From assembly GCA_017854795.1 (NCBI GenBank), contig JAFMHB010000004.1, forward strand, positions 68,504 through 132,503: a stretch of DNA of 64,000 nucleotides, in the 5' to 3' direction. The number at the start of each line of letters is the position of its first letter. The first letter of the stretch is position 1. Below, piece after piece: positions 17,679 through 26,282 of this stretch. The notes beneath the pieces were generated by a model. That model made no database searches. It was not told the DNA's origin and was given only the letters and a program-made list of their open reading frames with translations. The DNA comes from Candidatus Nanopelagicales bacterium (GTDB lineage: Bacteria > Actinomycetota > Actinomycetes > S36-B12). A program made the translations under genes and the position numbers.

Positions 17679-19222
17679 CTAGTCGCCCGTGACTTGTAGT
17701 TGTGGTCTTTACCCGTAATGCGTTCTGCAGCCAGCCGGCCTGAGATCAAGACCATGGGCACACCTACACCCGGTTGAGTTCCGGAACCGGTGAACACCAC
17801 GTTTTCACCCCACATGTTGCCAGGGCGAAATGGTCCTGTTTGACCAAATGAGTGAGCAGCGGCAAATGGTGCACCGCGTTCCATGCCGCGGTCCGCCCAG
17901 TCCTGCGGTGTGGTGATGTTGTCAATCTCAATTGAATCACGCAGACCCACATAGCCGCGTTCTTCGAGTACTCGGTAGCACTCATCGCGATAGCGCGGGC
18001 CGACTTCTTTCCAGTCAATTGACGCATCAAGGTTGGGGGTGGGGAAAAGAATGTAGTAGAGCTCTTTGCCTTCGGGAGCCAAACTCGGATCGGAGTAACT
18101 TGGGTTGGTGACCAAGATACTAGGGTCGGTCATGAGTTTCTTATCATCGATTAATTCAGTGAAAACGTTTTTCCATGAACGGCCGAAGTGAATATTGTGG
18201 TGAGCAATCTTGGAATAGTGTTGGTGTGAACCTGCGAGCATCAAAAAACATGATGGCGAGTAATTCAGGCGCTTAACTGACCACGGCTCGGTGCCGAGAA
18301 GTTCTCGATAAGCAACAGGAAGGTCGGGGTTAAGGACGACAACGTCGGCCTCCATGAAATCACCATCGGAGGTGAGCACACCGGATGCACGGCCTCCGCT
18401 GTGAACAACGGATTCCACAGTTGTGTTGTACTTGATGGTTACGCCATGCTTCTCCAGCGCGGCTGCCATAGCTTTGGGAACCGAATGCATGCCACCCTTG
18501 GGGAAGAAGACTCCGGCAACCGAATCCATATAGGCGATTACGGCGTAAATTGCGAGGGCGTCATAGGGGGACAACCCGGCATACATGGCTTGGAATGAAT
18601 AAACGCGCTCGGTTCGGGGATCTTTCATGTAGTCCCGCACCTTTGGTGCAAGTTTGCGGAATCCACCAATGGCAACGAGTTTAGCCAAATCAGGTGTGAG
18701 CAGGTCAAGGGGCGAATCAATATTGCGATCGATGAAGTCCTTCATCTCATATTTGTAAAGTTTCGAGACGAAGTCAACGTATTTGCGGAAGCCTTGAGCT
18801 TCTTCGTCACCAATTACTTCAGAAATCTCCTGGGCCATCTGGTCCACGTCACTGTGGACATTGAGGACAGATCCGTCCGCGTAAAATGCGCGATAGAGGG
18901 GAGCTACCGGCTCGAGGGTGAGCCAGTCGTCCATGTTCTCACCCAGTGAGTCGAAGCAGTCGGCAATCAGGTCAGGCATTGTTAAAACGGTTGGACCCGT
19001 GTCGGCGTGATAGGTGCCACTCTCCGTCTTCATCTCGATTCGTCCAGCGCGACCACCAGGGATGGCCTCACGTTCGACAATCGTCACGGTACGTCCCGCA
19101 CCTGCTAAGCGCATAGCCGCCGAAAGGCCAGCAAGGCCTGCCCCCACAACAATGACATTGTCGGTTGGACCAGTCACGGTTCTTTGGGTGGGGAGTATCC
19201 GACTAATGAGCGAATTCGACAT
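17675..19222 (-). CDS. crtI: Phytoene desaturase
   Basis: FAD-dependent desaturase taking phytoene to lycopene. About 515 residues. The N-terminal dinucleotide motif VVGAGLAGLSAAMRLAGAG with GGRAG and the C-terminal GSGTQPGVGVPMVLISGRLAAERI are intact. The start at ATG 19222 lies 4 bases after the crtE stop, with GGAG about 11 bases upstream; the ORF-track start 12 codons earlier would overlap crtE. It ends in a four-base overlap with crtB. Confidence 0.95.
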   Translation of the reverse strand: MSNSLISRILPTQRTVTGPTDNVIVVGAGLAGLSAAMRLAGAGRTVTIVEREAIPGGRAGRIEMKTESGTYHADTGPTVLTMPDLIADCFDSLGENMDDWLTLEPVAPLYRAFYADGSVLNVHSDVDQMAQEISEVIGDEEAQGFRKYVDFVSKLYKYEMKDFIDRNIDSPLDLLTPDLAKLVAIGGFRKLAPKVRDYMKDPRTERVYSFQAMYAGLSPYDALAIYAVIAYMDSVAGVFFPKGGMHSVPKAMAAALEKHGVTIKYNTTVESVVHSGGRASGVLTSDGDFMEADVVVLNPDLPVAYRELLGTEPWSVKRLNYSPSCFLMLAGSHQHYSKIAHHNIHFGRSWKNVFTELIDDKKLMTDPSILVTNPSYSDPSLAPEGKELYYILFPTPNLDASIDWKEVGPRYRDECYRVLEERGYVGLRDSIEIDNITTPQDWADRGMERGAPFAAAHSFGQTGPFRPGNMWGENVVFTGSGTQPGVGVPMVLISGRLAAERITGKDHNYKSRATR

Positions 19223-19226
19223 GTGT

Positions 19227-20315
19227 TTACAGGCTCCTTTGAACTGATTTGTGGGCAAGATCTGTGAGTGCGATTACGGCCTTTTGGTCAAGGGGCGCCG
19301 CGTTGAGAGCTGCTAGAGATTTCTCCAGCAATTCAGAAATTAAAGTCTCCGTGTAATCAAGGGAACCGGTCTCGCGGATTACTTCCCTGAGGGTTTCAAT
19401 GCCGCTGATTGAAAGGTGTTCGTCACCCAAGAGTTCATGTAATGAATTGAGTTGATCTGGATTGGCGCGCTGCGTTGCTATTGCAATGAGAACTGTTCGT
19501 TTACCTTCACGTAGGTCATCCCCTGCAGGTTTGCCTGTGACTTCAGGATCCCCGAATACACCGAGAATGTCGTCGCGCAGTTGGAAAGCTTCACCGAGGG
19601 GAAGCCCGTAACCGGTATAAGCGTCAAATACTTCCTGCGGGGCAAGTGCAAGTGCTGCTCCAATGTGCAGGGGACGCTCAATTGTGTACTTCGCCGACTT
19701 GTATCGAACGACTCGCAGGGCTCGTTCTACCGAGCCGCCACCGCGAGCTTGTTCGAGAAGGTCGAGGTATTGCCCAGCCATTAGCTCGGTTCGCATTTCG
19801 TTGTAGACGATCTTGGCGGCATTGATGTTCTCCGTGGGAAGCCCGCTGGTGAGAAGAAGTTGGTCTGCCCAGGACAAGCACAGATCACCGAGCAGAATTG
19901 CGGCTGCCTCACCGAAACGATCTGGGACTCCCAGCCACTGACTACCGCGATGCATGCTGGCAAATTGGCGGTGGGCGGCAGGAAGTCCGCGACGAGTATC
20001 AGAGCCATCCATAACATCGTCATGGATGAGAGCGCATGCTTGCAGGAATTCAAGGGAACTTGCGGCGGTGACCACACAGTCACGCTGGCTCGCTTCACCA
20101 AAAGCGGCACTCCAGCCCCAGTAGCAAAAGAGTGGACGCAGACGCTTCCCCCCGTTCAGCAGAGATTTTGCGCTGTCCCACAGCGGGAGTGTTTCCGGTC
20201 CAATGGCTTCAAGAATCGGCCTCTGTTCGGCCAGGAATTGATCAAGGCTTGCCTGGATGTGCGGGCGAATATCCGCATCCGATGCGTGACTCTCGACCAT
20301 TTCTCTCACGGACAC
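19227..20315 (-). CDS. crtE: Geranylgeranyl diphosphate synthase
   Basis: Prenyl chain elongation to the C20 precursor of carotenoids. 362 residues, trans-isoprenyl diphosphate synthase fold. First aspartate-rich motif HDDVMDGSDTRRG and second QLRDDILGVFGD; GGKRLRP near residue 60 binds diphosphate. The start is GTG 20315 or ATG 20300; the latter has GAGAGAA directly before it, so the end of the protein is uncertain by five residues. First gene of the crtE-crtI-crtB operon, divergent from the antiporter gene. Confidence 0.95.
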   Translation of the reverse strand: MSVREMVESHASDADIRPHIQASLDQFLAEQRPILEAIGPETLPLWDSAKSLLNGGKRLRPLFCYWGWSAAFGEASQRDCVVTAASSLEFLQACALIHDDVMDGSDTRRGLPAAHRQFASMHRGSQWLGVPDRFGEAAAILLGDLCLSWADQLLLTSGLPTENINAAKIVYNEMRTELMAGQYLDLLEQARGGGSVERALRVVRYKSAKYTIERPLHIGAALALAPQEVFDAYTGYGLPLGEAFQLRDDILGVFGDPEVTGKPAGDDLREGKRTVLIAIATQRANPDQLNSLHELLGDEHLSISGIETLREVIRETGSLDYTETLISELLEKSLAALNAAPLDQKAVIALTDLAHKSVQRSL

Positions 20316-20475
20316 ACTCTATTGCCTGGGCGGATGTTACACATATTGGCAATCGCGTCTGTTGAATCAATCCCGAAGGTTCTTGCTTGTGACTATGAAA
20401 AATCCAAACCGTAACAAACGCAAGATACCTTTACCCAGGGACGCTACGGCAAATAAGACACAGGGAGGTGTGGAC

Positions 20476-21990
20476 GTGGGACTTGATGCGCTGGCCACGG
20501 ACACCTTCATTGGCGCTTTAATCGTGCTAATTGCCATTTTTTCAGTTCGCTTTGCCACAAAATTAGGGGTTCCCGGCCTGTTTTTGTACCTGATTCTCGG
20601 ACTGGTGCTCGGCGCAACAATCCCAGCCCTTTCATTTGATGACGCAACCCTTGCAACCGTCTTGGGTTACTCAGCATTGGTCTTGATTTTGGCCCATGGT
20701 GGATTGACAACCAAAGTTGACCAGCTGCGCCCGGTACTTAGGCCTTCACTCGTACTGGCTTCGGTTGGTGTTGCCGTCAGTATTGGCGTGGTCGCACTGC
20801 CACTGATTTTCATCTTCGATTTGGATCCTCAGCTTGCCGTACTTTTAGGAACAGTGTTGGCGGCGACCGACGCCGCGGCTGTTTTCTCGCTCTTACGCCG
20901 CATGAGGGTTAACGAGAAAGTCCGAACATTGCTCGAAGCTGAAGCTGGATTCAATGATGCACCCGTTGTGGTGATTGTGAGTATCGTGGCAAGTGGGTCA
21001 TGGGGAGAAACTGCAGCGTGGTTGATCCCTATTTTGGTTGTAGCGGAAATAATCGGTGGCGCAATAATCGGAATCGCGGTCGGTTATGTAGGACGGTTTG
21101 TTTTACCTCGATTGGCGCTACCAGGTGTCGGTTTATATCCGATTGCAGCATTGGCTCTCATCGTATTTTCCTATGGAGCGGCGTCGGTTCTGCATGCATC
21201 TGGCTTCATGGCCGTTTATATCTCCGCGATTTTGATCGGTTCGGCAAAGGAACTCCCGCATCGACGTTCCATTTTGGGATTCTCCGATGGACTCTCGTGG
21301 ATAGCGGAAATTAGTCTTTTCGTGATGCTGGGGTTACTCGCTGAAGTCGGGCGGTTACCCGAAGCCATCCCGCTCGCCTTGGGAACTGTTGTGCTGTTGG
21401 TATTTTTTGCTAGGCCGCTAGCCGCCATAGTTTCACTCGCGCCATTTCGAATGGGTAGCAAAGTAATCGCTTTTGTTTCCGTCGCGGGACTGCGGGGAGC
21501 AGTGCCGATCGTTTTTGCCGCGATTCCATTGGGATTTGGCGTTCCCGGCGCGGAATTGATTTTTGATGCAACATTTATCGTTGTATTTTTACTCCTCCTC
21601 ATTCAAACGCCACTCATTGCGGCATTAGGTCGCAAAATTGGCGTATGCCTGCCCGGACAGGCCCGTGAACTTGAAGTGGAAAGTGCACCACTTGACGGGA
21701 TGTCAGCAACCGTTTTGGGCGTTGATATCCCCGAAGGATCAGGGCTCGTGGGTGTATTCGTCGTGGAAATGGGATTACCCCGCGGTGCCTTGGTCTCACT
21801 CCTCATTCGTGCCGGCGTCGCTGAAGTGCCGCGTGAGGACACACGGATTCGTGCTGAAGACCAGCTGGTGATTGTGACAACACGTGAAGTGCAGGCTCAA
21901 ACGGAAGAACGTATCCGAATGCTCTCATTGGGGGGTCGACTGGCTCGTTGGTACGGTTTTAAGGATGTGACTTCTTCGCCCGACCAATGA
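20476..21990 (+). CDS. Cation/proton antiporter, CPA family with TrkA-C domain (CvrA/NhaP2 type)
   Basis: Integral membrane potassium- or sodium-proton exchanger. About 504 residues: some twelve hydrophobic helices up to roughly residue 395, with the ATDAAAVFSLL and EAGFNDAP motifs of the exchange site, then a cytoplasmic RCK_C/TrkA-C domain (about 415-490) that binds nucleotide or ions. GTG 20476 has AGGGAGG seven bases upstream and is better than the ORF-track start 38 codons earlier. Its 3' end overlaps the convergent carotenoid desaturase gene by 32 bases. It breaks the carotenoid island but has no evident link with it. Confidence 0.92.
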   Translation: MGLDALATDTFIGALIVLIAIFSVRFATKLGVPGLFLYLILGLVLGATIPALSFDDATLATVLGYSALVLILAHGGLTTKVDQLRPVLRPSLVLASVGVAVSIGVVALPLIFIFDLDPQLAVLLGTVLAATDAAAVFSLLRRMRVNEKVRTLLEAEAGFNDAPVVVIVSIVASGSWGETAAWLIPILVVAEIIGGAIIGIAVGYVGRFVLPRLALPGVGLYPIAALALIVFSYGAASVLHASGFMAVYISAILIGSAKELPHRRSILGFSDGLSWIAEISLFVMLGLLAEVGRLPEAIPLALGTVVLLVFFARPLAAIVSLAPFRMGSKVIAFVSVAGLRGAVPIVFAAIPLGFGVPGAELIFDATFIVVFLLLLIQTPLIAALGRKIGVCLPGQARELEVESAPLDGMSATVLGVDIPEGSGLVGVFVVEMGLPRGALVSLLIRAGVAEVPREDTRIRAEDQLVIVTTREVQAQTEERIRMLSLGGRLARWYGFKDVTSSPDQ

Positions 21991-23470
21991 GATCTGCGGT
22001 GATTTCGGCGCCCATACCGACCAAAGGGAGCCCACCACCAGGATGGCTGGAACCACCAACAAGGTAAAGCCCGGAAATGACTGATTGATTGGCCGGCCGG
22101 GTGAATGCTGCTCGTGGACCGTTGCTCGAAGTTCCATAGATGCTCCCACCCGGCGCCATCACTTCACGTTCAAGATCCGCGGGTGTTCGAATTTCCATCC
22201 ATTTGACCCGGGACCGGATATCAGTTCCGCGCTCAGCCAATTTTCCCAAAATATTGTGCGCGTACTGCTCTTTGACTTCGGGCACATCCCAATCAAAACC
22301 GTTGGGTGCGTTTGGATCGTGGCGCGGCGCATTGACCAAAATAAACCACGATTCGGTGTCTTTGGATGGACGCATTCGTGGGTCATCGGGAACGCACGCG
22401 TAAATGGCGGGATCGTGTGGGGGAGTTGGATTTTTACCAAAAATGGCGTCGAATTCGGCATCGTAGTTTTCGGGAAACCAGACATTATGGTGTGCAAGCC
22501 CTTCGGTAGTTCCATCAAGCGCGAGGAGCAAAACGAAACCAGCAAGTGATGGTGAATTAGGAATTTTGGGAATGCGCTTCTGATTCTGTTGCGACAGTAG
22601 GTCTTGGGTTAGCGTTGCATCAGAGTTAGAAACCACGAGGTCAGCAGCGATGAATTCACCGGACTGGAGTCGAACCCCTGACACCGTGTTATTGATTGTC
22701 TCAATGTTGGTAACGGTCACCCCCGTACGAATTTCAACTTTGCGTTCCCCACACCGTTTCTCTAAGGCAGTGGCAAGTGTTCCTATCCCGCCTCCAATAT
22801 GCCAAGCGCCGAAAACTTGCTCGATATAGGGAATGGTTGCCAAGACGGCTGGGGCGTGGCGTGGATCTGAGCCCGTATACGTGGCGTAACGATCCACGAT
22901 CGTGATCATGCGCGGATCTGTGAAGTACTTACGGGCGAGTTTGCGCAGGGAAGTAAATGGAGCGATGGTGTTGATATCACTCGGGTTGGCTAACGGTAGT
23001 AGTGACTTCCAACTTTTTAGTGGTGACTGCAGGAAGGGGCCTCGAGTTAAACGCCACATTTCTGCCCCGCGTGCAGAAAATTCACGCCACTGGGACTCAC
23101 TTTCGGGGCCGAATGCTTCACCGAATGCTCGAGCGCACTTCGCAGGGTCAACGCCTGGAAGTATCACTTCACTTCCGTCTGAGAACACGTAGCGAAATGC
23201 GGGGTCCAGTTCTTGCAGGTCGATACTGTCTTCAAGGCTTTTGCCTGTTTTCAAGAACAGGTCACGGTAAACCGCGGGGAGGGTAAAGAGGCTCGGGCCT
23301 GTATCAAATGCGAAGCCCTCACGTTGGTAGGTGAAAAGTTTTCCACCCACTCGGTCAGCATGTTCAAGAAGTGTGACGCGGTGTCCTTTGACGCTCAAGC
23401 GCGCCGCAACGGCAAGTCCACCGACACCGCCACCAATTACGACAACATGGGAGGTCTTTGGTTCACTCAT
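21959..23470 (-). CDS. Second carotenoid desaturase/isomerase-type FAD oxidoreductase (CrtD/CrtI family)
   Basis: About 503 residues with N-terminal VVIGGGVGGLAVAARLSVKGH, GGKLFTY and C-terminal GLYLVGGSSHPGGGLPLVGMGAEI, so it is of the phytoene-desaturase superfamily. It is clearly different from the CrtI encoded 3 kb away. Located third in an operon behind CruF and a glycosyltransferase, it is best explained as the enzyme adding a double bond to the hydroxylated end group (CrtD-like 3',4'-desaturase), though a ketolase-type member cannot be excluded. Start ATG 23470, 13 bases after the glycosyltransferase stop. Its end overlaps the antiporter gene by 32 bases. Confidence 0.85.
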   Translation of the reverse strand: MSEPKTSHVVVIGGGVGGLAVAARLSVKGHRVTLLEHADRVGGKLFTYQREGFAFDTGPSLFTLPAVYRDLFLKTGKSLEDSIDLQELDPAFRYVFSDGSEVILPGVDPAKCARAFGEAFGPESESQWREFSARGAEMWRLTRGPFLQSPLKSWKSLLPLANPSDINTIAPFTSLRKLARKYFTDPRMITIVDRYATYTGSDPRHAPAVLATIPYIEQVFGAWHIGGGIGTLATALEKRCGERKVEIRTGVTVTNIETINNTVSGVRLQSGEFIAADLVVSNSDATLTQDLLSQQNQKRIPKIPNSPSLAGFVLLLALDGTTEGLAHHNVWFPENYDAEFDAIFGKNPTPPHDPAIYACVPDDPRMRPSKDTESWFILVNAPRHDPNAPNGFDWDVPEVKEQYAHNILGKLAERGTDIRSRVKWMEIRTPADLEREVMAPGGSIYGTSSNGPRAAFTRPANQSVISGLYLVGGSSHPGGGLPLVGMGAEITADLIGRAKKSHP

Positions 23471-23483
23471 GCGGTTCACCCAT

Positions 23484-24593
23484 TTAAAGTGCTCTCCCTT
23501 TCCAAGTATTTTTCCCGCGCAAGTGACGCGACCAGCTCAACGCATTGAGTCCAATGAAGGCCGCAATGGACGCCGGTTGTGCAAATGAATCAGGGATAAC
23601 GCGCGATCCTGTTTTCTTCGCCACCATCACTCGTCCAGCAACACCTGAGAGGTATCCAGCCGCACCAATGGCTCGAGTCGAAGTTTTACGCGAGGTCATC
23701 AGGGCAATTGGCGGAACGAGATACGTAAAAGCAAGCAGCATGTTCACAGCGACCGAGCCGGCAGGGGATCCAAATGCATTCCACAGTGATTTTGTGTAAC
23801 CATTGACGAGAGCATTTGTGTCGTCATACATGCGACAATGTGCCAATTCACTACCATTCACGGTCGCGCAATGAAATCCACTTGATTTCACGGATCGCAT
23901 TAATGCAATGTCCTCGAGAACTTCGCCTTTTACGCTGGCATGACCACCTGATGTGCTGTAGGCGAGTGAATCAAAAATGAGGAACTGCCCATTCGCCGCA
24001 GACAGTGAGGGTCTCAATGAGTCTTCGGCGACACCAAGGGGCATTGTGCTGGCCCACGACCAAGTAACAAGTGGTTGAATCAATCGTTCAAGGTGAGTTT
24101 CTGCAAGTTGCTGCGGGTACGGAGCGACAAGGCCGAAGTCTTTAGTCCTGAGTAGTTCAACACAAGCAGCAATCGCTGTAGGTTCAAGAATTACATCGGC
24201 GTCAACGAAAACGATGACACTTCCCGTTGCTTGTTGTGAAAGCAAATAGCAAGCGTGTGGCTTCCCCAACCAGCCAGAAGGTGGATTTACGTTATTGCTG
24301 ATGAGTCTGATGTTGGAGTTTTGATCAGCCAGCTGCTGAACTATTTCCGCCGTGGAATCTGTTGACTGGTCATCGATAATAATTATTTCCATATCGATTA
24401 AACCAATTTGGTTGTGAATACTTTCGATCGTGAGAGCAATATGAGCCTCTTCGTTGCGTGCTGGCACGAGGACACTGACTTTCTCATCTATTGAATTGCC
24501 ACTCCAACGTGGTGAACGCAATTTGGTCAGATTAAATGCGGTGTGCGCGGTGATAGCGACGCAGAGTGCGCTGGCTAGGGGAAGAACTACCAC
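23484..24593 (-). CDS. Family 2 glycosyltransferase, probably carotenoid glycosyltransferase (CruG-like)
   Basis: About 369 residues. N-terminal hydrophobic helix (VLPLASALCVAITAHTAF), then a GT2 domain: VSVLVPARNEEAHI, IIIIDDQSTDST, VFVDADV (the DxD motif), and a later acidic EVLED. Two or more C-terminal hydrophobic helices put it at the membrane. I choose GTG 24593, which has GGAG nine bases upstream and overlaps the cruF stop by seven bases; ATG 24623 has no ribosome site. CruF-CruG pairs are known in cyanobacterial myxoxanthophyll synthesis, and the operon context supports a sugar transfer onto a hydroxylated carotenoid. The sugar is unknown. Confidence 0.85.
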   Translation of the reverse strand: MVVLPLASALCVAITAHTAFNLTKLRSPRWSGNSIDEKVSVLVPARNEEAHIALTIESIHNQIGLIDMEIIIIDDQSTDSTAEIVQQLADQNSNIRLISNNVNPPSGWLGKPHACYLLSQQATGSVIVFVDADVILEPTAIAACVELLRTKDFGLVAPYPQQLAETHLERLIQPLVTWSWASTMPLGVAEDSLRPSLSAANGQFLIFDSLAYSTSGGHASVKGEVLEDIALMRSVKSSGFHCATVNGSELAHCRMYDDTNALVNGYTKSLWNAFGSPAGSVAVNMLLAFTYLVPPIALMTSRKTSTRAIGAAGYLSGVAGRVMVAKKTGSRVIPDSFAQPASIAAFIGLNALSWSRHLRGKNTWKGRAL

Positions 24594-25387
24594 TGGGGCT
24601 GGCTCCAGATTCGCCACATCCATGGAAACATGAACAAACCCATTGCGATTCCACCCCACAGCGCCACGCCGATTGTTCCGAAAAATACTGCGGCGGCGAG
24701 AATGTTGGAGAAATAAATCCAGATGAGAAGTGTGTTGGGAACTGCGTCGTTGGCTACCTTGCGCGGAAGTAGGTTTAAGGCAAAGGCGAGCGCAATGGCG
24801 CTCAAGAGCCACCCAAGGAAATTTTGTAACGGAATGTTCGGTATTCCTGGAAGTACCCAGCCGAGTTCATTCCACACCCAATACCCTTCACCCACCATCA
24901 TGGGGTCAAGGAATAGATCCCAAGCGGCAAGGAGCCAGCCGCCGATAAATGCTGTGGCAAGTGGAGTCGCCGCCATTCTCTGGGTAGCGAGCATGACTGG
25001 ATAGGCCATCATGGACCATGCCATCGGGATCAAAATGGGCACACCGAGCACTGCCAAGCCGAGTTTGTCGGAGTAGTCGTAGTCGCCAAATGGGAATTTA
25101 GTTATGGTCCCCATGACCTCAATAAGCCAACCAAATGCAAGTGCGATGCTGAAAAATGAAATGGTCCAACCCAGCCCGCGTCGAAGATAGGCGTGACTGA
25201 GGCTGGCTAGGAAGAAAGTTGTCACCGTCATTGCGGTGAGGAATATGCGGGTATCGCCTGAGACTAAAATCCACAGAATTTGGCCCAGAATTGTGAGGGC
25301 TGTGAAAACCCACGGGACATAATTCGCCCAGGATGGCCGGTTACTTCCGCGATCTGAATGCGGACCGCTGTATACCCGCATGCTCAT
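24587..25387 (-). CDS. cruF: Carotenoid hydratase CruF (DUF422 family)
   Basis: Membrane protein of about 266 residues and six to seven hydrophobic helices. The family motifs are VMGTITKFPFGDYDYSDKLG, VPILIPMAWSMMAYP and AWDLFLDPMMV. CruF adds water across the 1',2' double bond of gamma-carotene or lycopene ends. First real gene of a cruF-glycosyltransferase-desaturase operon. Start options are ATG 25399, 25387 and 25381. I prefer 25387 because it overlaps in ATGA with a 19-codon ORF that has a strong AAGGAGAT site, while none of the three has its own. The frame continues open upstream to 25540, which is probably not translated. Confidence 0.86.
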   Translation of the reverse strand: MSMRVYSGPHSDRGSNRPSWANYVPWVFTALTILGQILWILVSGDTRIFLTAMTVTTFFLASLSHAYLRRGLGWTISFFSIALAFGWLIEVMGTITKFPFGDYDYSDKLGLAVLGVPILIPMAWSMMAYPVMLATQRMAATPLATAFIGGWLLAAWDLFLDPMMVGEGYWVWNELGWVLPGIPNIPLQNFLGWLLSAIALAFALNLLPRKVANDAVPNTLLIWIYFSNILAAAVFFGTIGVALWGGIAMGLFMFPWMWRIWSQPQW

Positions 25388-25443
25388 GTCGGCAAGCATA
25401 TGTGTGCGTCGTGCGTAATGCTTATTGCCGTACTTGTTGCCAT
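25384..25443 (-). CDS. Candidate 19-residue leader peptide before cruF
   Basis: Reads MATSTAISITHDAHICLPT and stops in a TGA that overlaps the cruF ATG (ATGA). Its ATG at 25443 is preceded by AAGGAGATTGGT, the best Shine-Dalgarno sequence near the operon. It lies in a different frame from cruF. It is too short for the ORF track. It may serve only to load ribosomes onto cruF by coupled re-initiation. Chance occurrence cannot be excluded. Confidence 0.4.
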   Translation of the reverse strand: MATSTAISITHDAHICLPT

Positions 25444-25461
25444 ACCAATCTCCTTCCCAGT

Positions 25462-25485
25462 CTCTAGGACTTGCTCTAGGACTTG
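25462..25485. repeat. 12-bp tandem duplication upstream of cruF
   Basis: CTCTAGGACTTG occurs twice without spacer in the short divergent region between the cruF leader and the gntR gene. It lies 20-40 bases upstream of the leader ORF, where a regulator or the polymerase would bind. No protein can be assigned. Confidence 0.7.
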
Positions 25486-25512
25486 CGCGATTCAGGTGTA
25501 TTGACCGATCAC

Positions 25513-25541
25513 TTGACAAAGGTGCTTTCGAGGTATGCAAT
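25513..25541 (+). promoter_or_regulatory. Probable promoter of the gntR gene, leaderless
   Basis: TTGACA (25513-25518), 17-base spacer, TGCAAT (25536-25541). The ATG of the regulator begins at 25549, seven bases after the -10 box, with no Shine-Dalgarno in between. This spacing fits a leaderless transcript, common in actinobacteria. The -10 overlaps the palindrome at 25535-25550. Confidence 0.6.
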
Positions 25542-25550
25542 ATATTGCAT
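25535..25550. promoter_or_regulatory. Perfect 16-bp palindrome over the gntR start, probable operator
   Basis: ATGCAATATATTGCAT is its own reverse complement and runs from the -10 region into the ATG of the gntR gene. A dimeric FCD-type GntR protein bound here would block its own transcription. The site is also about 90 bases upstream of the divergent cruF leader, so it could affect that operon. Binding is inference. Confidence 0.65.
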
Positions 25551-26238
25551 GCCGGTTCCTGCTATTCCCATCGAGCGACGCTCCCTCTTACGGGATGACG
25601 CCTATAGCCACCTGTTGAGTGCGATAGTTTCCGGAACGTTGGCACCGGGTGAACAACTTCGCGACGCTGAGTTGGCCCAGTGGCTGGGAGTCAGTCGAAC
25701 TCCTATCCGAGAAGCGGTTCTGCGTTTGGGACAGATCGGTTTGGTTAATGCTCAACCGGGGCGAGCGACATATGTCACCGAGATTGATCCAGAGCACGAG
25801 CAACGGGTGAAGTCGGTACTTGCAAGCATGCATCGACTTGCCGTCGAAGAGTCCATTAATTCGCTGACCACCCACCACTGGGATCAGTTAGCGGCCGCCA
25901 ATAAGGATTTTACGACCGCATTAAATCGCCGCGATATTGAATCAGCGATCGCCGCAGACGATGCTTTTCATCGAGTATTCATCGACGCAAGCGGTAATGC
26001 AGCAACTCAGGTTGTCGTCGACACTTTTACGCCTCTGATTCGAAGGGCCGAGATCGCCCGATTCAGTTCGGACCAATTAACTTTCAACAATGAATCATCT
26101 TCATCATCAACAGTTCTGCTGCACGATTCCGCAATGACTCATGACCTTCTGGTCAGGCTGGCAAAAAAAGGTTCACCCGAGGCAGGTCAAGTTGCCTATG
26201 AAATTTGGAATTCACTTCCCAATAGTTCACAGAAATAA
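25549..26238 (+). CDS. GntR-family transcriptional regulator (FCD type)
   Basis: 229 residues. Winged helix about 12-75 ([25 protein letters not shown], then [25 protein letters not shown]), followed by an all-helical FCD effector domain with [14 protein letters not shown] (Asp and His typical for metal or acid ligand binding). Start at ATG 25549, where it is probably leaderless. The gene is 44 bases upstream of the ACC deaminase gene in the same direction, so I infer that it controls acdS and itself in response to ACC or a product. A run of six consecutive serines (SSSSSS) near residue 186 is unusual but in frame. Confidence 0.9.
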   Translation: MPVPAIPIERRSLLRDDAYSHLLSAIVSGTLAPGEQLRDAELAQWLGVSRTPIREAVLRLGQIGLVNAQPGRATYVTEIDPEHEQRVKSVLASMHRLAVEESINSLTTHHWDQLAAANKDFTTALNRRDIESAIAADDAFHRVFIDASGNAATQVVVDTFTPLIRRAEIARFSSDQLTFNNESSSSSTVLLHDSAMTHDLLVRLAKKGSPEAGQVAYEIWNSLPNSSQK

Positions 26239-26282
26239 ACCAATCAAATAAACCACGAATAACGACAGAGAAAGTTGAAGTT

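Noticed and set aside
20476-21990. Antiporter as part of the carotenoid system
   Set aside because: Opposite orientation, no functional link known; most probably just a neighbour.
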